A DNA stretch of 64,000 nucleotides from Epichloe hybrida (Eukaryota; Ascomycota; Sordariomycetes; Hypocreales; Clavicipitaceae), in NCBI GenBank assembly GCA_019022495.1, contig JAFEKR010000001.1, positions 2,914,001 to 2,978,000 on the forward strand. Direction: 5' to 3'. Every line of letters starts with the position of its first letter. Within the stretch, counting starts at the first letter, position 1. Below the pieces are notes generated by a model, which saw nothing but the letters and a program-made list of their open reading frames with translations, made no database searches and was not told where the DNA came from. A program made the position numbers and the translations under genes. Below are positions 59,126 through 64,000 of the stretch, in pieces.

Positions 59126-60866
59126 TCCCCTGCCTCCATGTTGACCACCTCGCCCTCTACCTCGCCCCCCACGACCTTGGAATTCCGAATGAGACGGCCC
59201 TCGAGTCTTTCGCTCCTGTCTTTCTTCTGGACTGGCGTCCCACAAATTTCTCAGCCCCAGCAGCTCGCAGAAGACAGCGGTTTGAGGATTGGTGTATTCA
59301 TCGGGCTGCTGCTGCACAATCTCAGGAGAACCGGGGATATGCGGAGGAGCCGTGATTTCGAAGTTTTCCGGAACGGCAAGTTTGTCCTTGGCGACAATAT
59401 GCTCTTCGACCCAGGCACGCTCGGCTTCGACTAATGGCAAGTAGTGTGCCTCACCAAGGTCCGGAGATGTCTGTGCCGACTTGTCACCAAAGGTAAGAGT
59501 GTCGTGGAAAACACGAGTGATGGCAAGCCATTCGGGATCATATTCCAGAGAGTACCGAGGATTCTTCTCTCGAGGAGAAACTGCGGACGAGTCGGAGGGA
59601 TTGAAAGGTTCAATGCAACATGTTTGAAGAAAGTGTCGACCTGGCAGACATTTATCCAGAGCGAGAAAACGAACTTCCTTGTTTGTGATGCCTGGTGGCA
59701 CTGGCTGGCCGGGGGTTCGATTTTGGCGAGGTCGATGCTGGGGAGGTGCAAACGATGCGGGTAGCTGTGCTCGCAGTTCTTCTGGAACTTGATTTGTGTC
59801 ACTTGTATTGCTTGGTTGTGATTCTGCCGCCGCTTCTCCCTCTTCATTTGTCGATTTTGAAGTAGGCTCTGGCTTCGGCTCCTCCTCCTCGTCCTCCTCG
59901 TCCATATCCAGATCAATCTCATCGGGGTTCGACTCCTTAACCGGCTCGGCTTGGCTAGTATCCGTTTCTCTGTCCGAGTCCTGTGGATGGGAAGCCGGGG
60001 GTGCATCCTCGTATTTCTTGATTGCCGGGAATTTGATATGCATGTGTGCCGAGAACCAGTAGGGGGGGCGCAAACGATCCATGACATGCTCTGCGGCAAT
60101 ACTGCCCAGTTGTCCTCTTTCAGCATCTGATCTGAAGGCGGGCTTCTTCCTAAACAGCCATCTTGAATCGCCATGATTTTCAATGTATCGCGGCCAATCA
60201 TGACTGACACCAATGTCTATCTGCGTCCGCACCAAAAGCAGCTTCCGCACATCCACCTCTCTGACATGATAGAAGGATTTGACATCATCGGCGTTGAAAG
60301 GGAGCCGCTCATGAAGTGGTTTGCGGTAATCAAAGCCTTTCCAGATGCCAGACATGCCTGCTATCCTGAGGGGACCGAATCGCAAGATGTTGGCGGCACC
60401 CATGTAGTAGATATTGGGGGCGACCCATCCTCCATAGTACAGCTCCCAAAGATGCGAACTTGCTTCGTGGTTGCCACCAACGAAGATGGTGAGGTAAGGT
60501 GCCTTGCGGGTACCGGCGTAGTAGTCTGGGAAGTCGCCCAGATGACGGTACTTTACAGGGCAGGACATGATGGTGAGATCTGCGGCATTGCGTACCGCCT
60601 GTGATTTTGAGTCAGACAGCCAGATGGGTGGAGAATTTGGGCAGCAGAAGCGTACCTGAAAATCACCTCCAATGATGAGGATATCTACACCATCCCAGCC
60701 GCGAACTCTGCAAGCTTCGCCGACGCTTTCGTAGATGGCATTGAGGGTCCCGTGGCCCTGGACATGGTCAGTTATTGAGAGATGTGTCACCTGGCAAAGG
60801 AACTGTGCTTACGCATCCTTCAACGGCAACGCGAACACCGCTGGTTTCCATGGTGTTGGTAGTCAT
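59069..60866 (-). CDS. DBR1: Lariat debranching enzyme Dbr1
   Basis: Exons 60813..60866, 60656..60757 and 59069..60598 encode 561 aa (556 if the second Met at 60851 is used). Joins: VAVEGC to GHGTLNAIYESV (phase 0) and LIIGGDFQ to AVRNAADLTIMS (phase 0); intron 2 is 57 nt and stop-free. The metallophosphatase core shows VEGCGHG, IIGGDFQ, IFVGGNHEASSH, YYGGWVAPNIYYMG, GVSHDWPRYIENHG and WFSAHMHIKFPA, all metal-site motifs being present. It cleaves the 2'-5' bond of excised intron lariats. A Glu/Asp-rich linker is followed by the C-terminal domain (FLALDKCLPGRHFLQ, LEYDPEWLAITRVF). The last 40 residues are an RG/RGG tail encoded by CTCTGC/CTCCCT repeats. Confidence 0.95.
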
Positions 60867-61575
60867 TTTTTGGAACCCGGTGGCAGGACGCCGGCCGGAC
60901 GCCAACGATGCAATGGTTGAGGGATTCCGTGGAAGTGGAACTGATGCAAAGGGAAAGAACGTGTGGGCGCGGAAGTGAGCCGACCCACAGCGCCGTGTCC
61001 ATGTACATACATGTACAGTAAGTAGTCAGTGTATGTAGTCAGTGTAGTCAGTGGACTTAGGACCACGAATCCTACCCGACCAGACTCTGCCGTCATTGTG
61101 TCTAATACCAAGAAATTCTTTGCTCAGTCTCAAAGTGCGCTTCGAGGGCTGGCGAGGCGAGTACTCGGTACATATAAAAAGTAATCATGGGCGAGGCTCG
61201 ACTGAGGGAGACTGAGGGAGACCGAGGGAGCGGCGTCCCGAAAGCAGGCGAGCGACACGCCATGAATCCAACAGAATCCACCAATGAGAATACGTCGTAA
61301 AAGTAATGAAAACGAGCGTGTATACATGTATGTTACATGTACGCTCACCTATTGATTCATTCACACCTTCCCCAAGTGCCAACCTTGAACCGGGCATCCC
61401 CCTCTTTTACCTTCTCTCGCGATACGTGTTCCGACTTCCCATGTTCCCAGCTGTCAGCCATCCGGCACCCGCGGCGCAAACGAACGACTCCTTGACTGCA
61501 ATAAGAGTGAGTGGCTAACACTTCAACATAGTATTATCAGCGAGGCTTGTTGCCATCCAGCCTCGAACTGCAAAA
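60867..61575. promoter_or_regulatory. Divergent promoter region, Dbr1 / SDR
   Basis: About 710 bases. It contains three TACATGTA octamers (61008, 61323, 61334), a GTAGTCAGTGTA repeat (61020-61052) and an ACTGAGGGAG repeat (61200-61225). No gene seen. Confidence 0.5.
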
Positions 61576-62424
61576 ATGCCCCGCTCACTGGTCGTCATCG
61601 GCTCCGGCCCAGGCATCGGCGTCCACGTCGCTTCGCACTTTGCATCCGAGGGTTTCAGCAAGATTGCTCTTTTGGCGCGGAGCACGGAGCAATTGGAGAG
61701 GGACAGCGCGGCTGTGCGGATGCGGAGCGACCACGGCCATGTAGATGTGAGGGCGTATCCCGTCGATGTGACCGACTCGGCTGGGCTGCGTGCCGCGCTG
61801 GGCAGAGTCACCGACGACTTGGGGCCACCAGAGGTGGTGTTCTTCAATGCGGCGCGCGTGAAGCCGAGTATTCTGTTGGAGGTTGGCGATGAGGAGATGC
61901 TGTATGACTTCAAGGCATGTGCTATCGACATCCCTTGTGGAACTGCGTCAAACGTGTACACGTTGCTCAAAATAAACGATACACGATACACGATACACGA
62001 CACACGCAACCTCCAACAAGTTGACATCTGCCCCAAGAGACATGTGCTGACAAAAACAAGCCCACAGATCTCAGCAGTAGCCCTCCACCAAACCGCCAAA
62101 TGGGCCATCCCCCATCTCACCAAACTAGCCAAACAAGACTCCTCCGCCAAGCCCCCCCTCCTCGTCACATCATCGCACCTCCCCCAGTCCCCCGAACCAG
62201 ACTTGTTCGTCCTATCGCTGACCAAAGCCGCGCAACGGAACCTGGCAGAGTCCCTGGCCAAGGTGTACCAGCCCCAGGGCGTGCACGTCGGCCTCGTCAT
62301 CGTGGCAGGGTCTGTGGCACCAGAGAAGACGGGCCTGAACCCTGGGAATATTGCCAAGAAGACGTATGAGCTCTTTGCTCAGGAAAGGGGGGGATGGACC
62401 CTGGAGACGTATCTGAAGGAGTAG
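61576..62424 (+). CDS. Short-chain dehydrogenase/reductase-like protein, atypical
   Basis: Exons 61576..61914 and 62068..62424 encode 231 aa if a GC-AG intron (donor AAG|GCATGT, acceptor CCACAG) is removed; the 153-nt intron is a multiple of three and stop-free, so the unspliced frame is 282 aa. Splicing joins LYDFK to ISAVALHQTAKWAIPHL, the usual SDR spacing. The Rossmann motif is GSGPGIGVHVASHFA at residue 9; VFFNAARV stands at the NAG position; LLVTSSHL holds the catalytic Ser. The expected YxxxK is altered: in FVLSLTKAAQRN the Lys and its context are kept but Tyr is replaced by Leu. The enzyme may be inactive or use another residue. Substrate unknown. Confidence 0.8.
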   Translation: MPRSLVVIGSGPGIGVHVASHFASEGFSKIALLARSTEQLERDSAAVRMRSDHGHVDVRAYPVDVTDSAGLRAALGRVTDDLGPPEVVFFNAARVKPSILLEVGDEEMLYDFKACAIDIPCGTASNVYTLLKINDTRYTIHDTRNLQQVDICPKRHVLTKTSPQISAVALHQTAKWAIPHLTKLAKQDSSAKPPLLVTSSHLPQSPEPDLFVLSLTKAAQRNLAESLAKVYQPQGVHVGLVIVAGSVAPEKTGLNPGNIAKKTYELFAQERGGWTLETYLKE

Positions 62425-63441
62425 GTCTTTGCCAGTAGACAGTGAACATGACTATTCTCAATATGCTGCCTGTATTAAGAAAAAATCTGCCCTGACGAAT
62501 GTTTCGCAAGAGTCCAGACCGTGCGGCCAGCGGTCAAGCAGCCAACGGCTTCTGTGCATACACAAGAATCGTTAGCTTTGTCGGATTGTTTCGGCTATAA
62601 TCAGATCTCAAGGCATGCGATCTAGCCTCCCTTAGTTATGACTCTTGGCTAGATAAAAACCCTATATTCCCTCTCTTTTATAATTCTAGCTATTTAATAT
62701 GACGCACATATGAGGTACGTGTTCTGTTTTGGATTCAGGTGCTGATGCGCCTTCATAATCCGTTGCCGCGCGTGCTCCGTAGTACCCGTCATTGACGCAA
62801 CAGTGGACATGCCGTGTATCCTTGAATGGGTAGTTGTTGCTCCGGACTGGGTATGTTGCAGCAGCATCGTCTGCCTACACATCCCGTCCGGGCAGAGCCC
62901 GTCCGGGTAGAGTGATCGGCAGTCGGTTGAAAAGATTGTCAGATCATCTACGAGGCAACATCACATCACACTTGCGACGTCATCAATACCCGTGAAAATT
63001 GACGGAAATGTGTCCCTACAGAAAAAGCGAAAGCTCAATGCTCAACTAAGCCACGCAGAGTGAGAGGGATACATCAATCTTCCATCTCTTATAGACGTTC
63101 GACCCACGGAGGAGTTGAAGAGCAGAACGCATATGCTGAAATGGGACAATCACAATGGTTTGTCAGGTGTCCAACGACTCGAGGTATGACTAGCGAAGCA
63201 AGTTATTGTCATCAACACAGCAGCGATCCGCATGCCAGAAATATTTCGTGATTCATGACATGCCCCTGTAAATTGACTGGCAATTCTTGCCCGAGAAGAA
63301 TCAAGTAAGCACGACCGCCCATGACTCCCACGCCCGGTGCGATTCCCCAAACATCACTTCATGTTCATATTCGCCCTGAATTAATGACATTAGAATGCGT
63401 GCTCGCATGCCCATGTCAGTGGCAGATCATGAGAAAGAGCC
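62425..63441. other. Convergent intergenic region, SDR / Elongin C
   Basis: About 1 kb between converging stop codons with no recognisable gene; a CCCGTCCGGGCAGAG near-repeat (62883-62912) and an ACGTCAT half-site (62970) are the only notable elements. Confidence 0.45.
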
Positions 63442-63936
63442 TTACTGGTCCAAGCCCAAGTAGTCGGAAGCCGCCAAAAGCTCAAGACACAGCTCTACGG
63501 GGATTTCCATGTCGGGAACGTCGTCGCTATTTTTATACAAGTACCAGTAGTGGAAGTACTCGACCACTTTGTCGAGAACCATGCCACTATACCCAAGAGG
63601 AAGGGGAAAAAAAATGTCAGCTGCCGGTTCCTTTAACAGCGCAGCAGGGTGTCAGGGGAGACTCATGGCCGACGAGCAGAGGGCGCACAGCATCGTCGGT
63701 GTCAGTTCAAGTGTAGTTGAAATAATCACGCAGCCCGACCAGCTCGGAGCGGCGTTCTGTCATGGGCACACACGAGAGATTCTCATTGCACCACAAGTTG
63801 CTTTTCTTTGTCTTCATTCCTCGGGAGACCATGTGTGCTCGGAAGCGACCAGTCCAGGCGAGTCCGGATCCGAGCAATGCAGCTTACCTCATTTCTTGAA
63901 ATACACAGCGTGCGTCTTTAGCCTCGGCAAATTGGC
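63442..63936 (-). CDS. ELC1: Elongin C (BTB/Skp1 fold), 5' exons beyond the window
   Basis: Two exons are visible on the minus strand: 63888..63936 and 63442..63586, separated by a 301-nt intron. The 49-nt exon reads QFAEAKDARCVFQEM and the last exon SGMVLDKVVEYFHYWYLY, VPDMEIPVELCLELLAASDY, ending GLDQ. These match the C-terminal half of Elongin C, including the DVPDMEIPVE motif and the final helices. Phases agree (2 and 2). The 49-nt exon begins after GTGCAG, and the remaining N-terminal exon lies past the right edge. Elongin C adapts substrate receptors to cullin ligases and associates with elongation complexes in yeast. The intron is long for this window. Confidence 0.88.
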
Positions 63937-64000
63937 CTGCACTGTTGTGAGTTGAGCTGAACCTGGGACGTGGCTGGGATGGCAGAGCAGAGCAGAGCAA

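Overview
The window is nuclear DNA of a filamentous ascomycete (Pezizomycotina; probably Sordariomycetes, perhaps Hypocreales, judged only from how the proteins read). The evidence is about 43 short introns (mostly 50-150 nt, GT..AG, often with a CTAAC-like branch point), monocistronic genes on both strands, and typically fungal proteins: mitochondrial escape protein 2, Sds3, Abp2, fungal-length Cog7, Mob1 and a Zn-cluster regulator relic. There are no operons, rRNA, CRISPR arrays or intact transposons, and I recognised no tRNA.

Layout. 1-21.5 kb is gene-dense: 3' part of a cytosolic Hsp70 (+, with a 1-nt frame break), Emi1/DUF3128 twin CX9C protein (-), Yme2 (+), ARS-binding protein 2-like (-), Sds3-like Rpd3L subunit (-), Cog7-like (-), PLP-homeostasis protein (+), AP-2 alpha adaptin (-, interrupted by an in-frame TAA), NDUFAF5-like methyltransferase (+), Arp2/3 subunit ARPC5 (-). 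21.5-30.0 kb is gene-poor, with tandem repeats, TACATGTA palindromes and a pyrimidine-rich tract that looks like a transcript leader but leads into no recognisable long gene. 30-41.6 kb: TAF4 (-), the 3'-end endonuclease Ysh1/CPSF73 (+), V-ATPase subunit a (-), an F-box/LRR protein (-). 41.6-44.8 kb is again gene-poor. 44.8-64 kb: ING/PHD protein (+), cis-prenyltransferase Rer2-like (-), a decayed Zn2Cys6 regulator (-), a GH63-family glucosidase-like gene with nine exons including an inferred 3-nt exon (+), ATP synthase OSCP (-), Mob1 (-), lariat debranching enzyme Dbr1 (-), an atypical SDR with an inferred GC-AG intron (+), and the 3' exons of Elongin C (-) at the right edge.

Most genes are housekeeping: mitochondrial function (Yme2, NDUFAF5, OSCP), membrane traffic and endomembranes (AP-2 alpha, Cog7, V-ATPase a, Rer2), actin and cell cycle (ARPC5, Mob1), RNA processing (Ysh1, Dbr1), and transcription/chromatin (Sds3, ING protein, TAF4). 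Sds3 and Pho23-type ING proteins belong to the same Rpd3L deacetylase complex in yeast; the rest share no obvious pathway, and neighbours are arranged as divergent or convergent pairs.

Most notable: the 3-nt microexon in the GH63-like gene, broken reading frames in two otherwise conserved genes (Hsp70, AP-2 alpha), a strong excess of the octamer TACATGTA in non-coding DNA, in-frame hexanucleotide microsatellites in four genes, and the leader-like region at 26.6-28.2 kb. I found no convincing novel multi-gene system. Exon borders were placed by eye from splice consensus, reading phase and remembered family conservation; borders may be off by a base or two.
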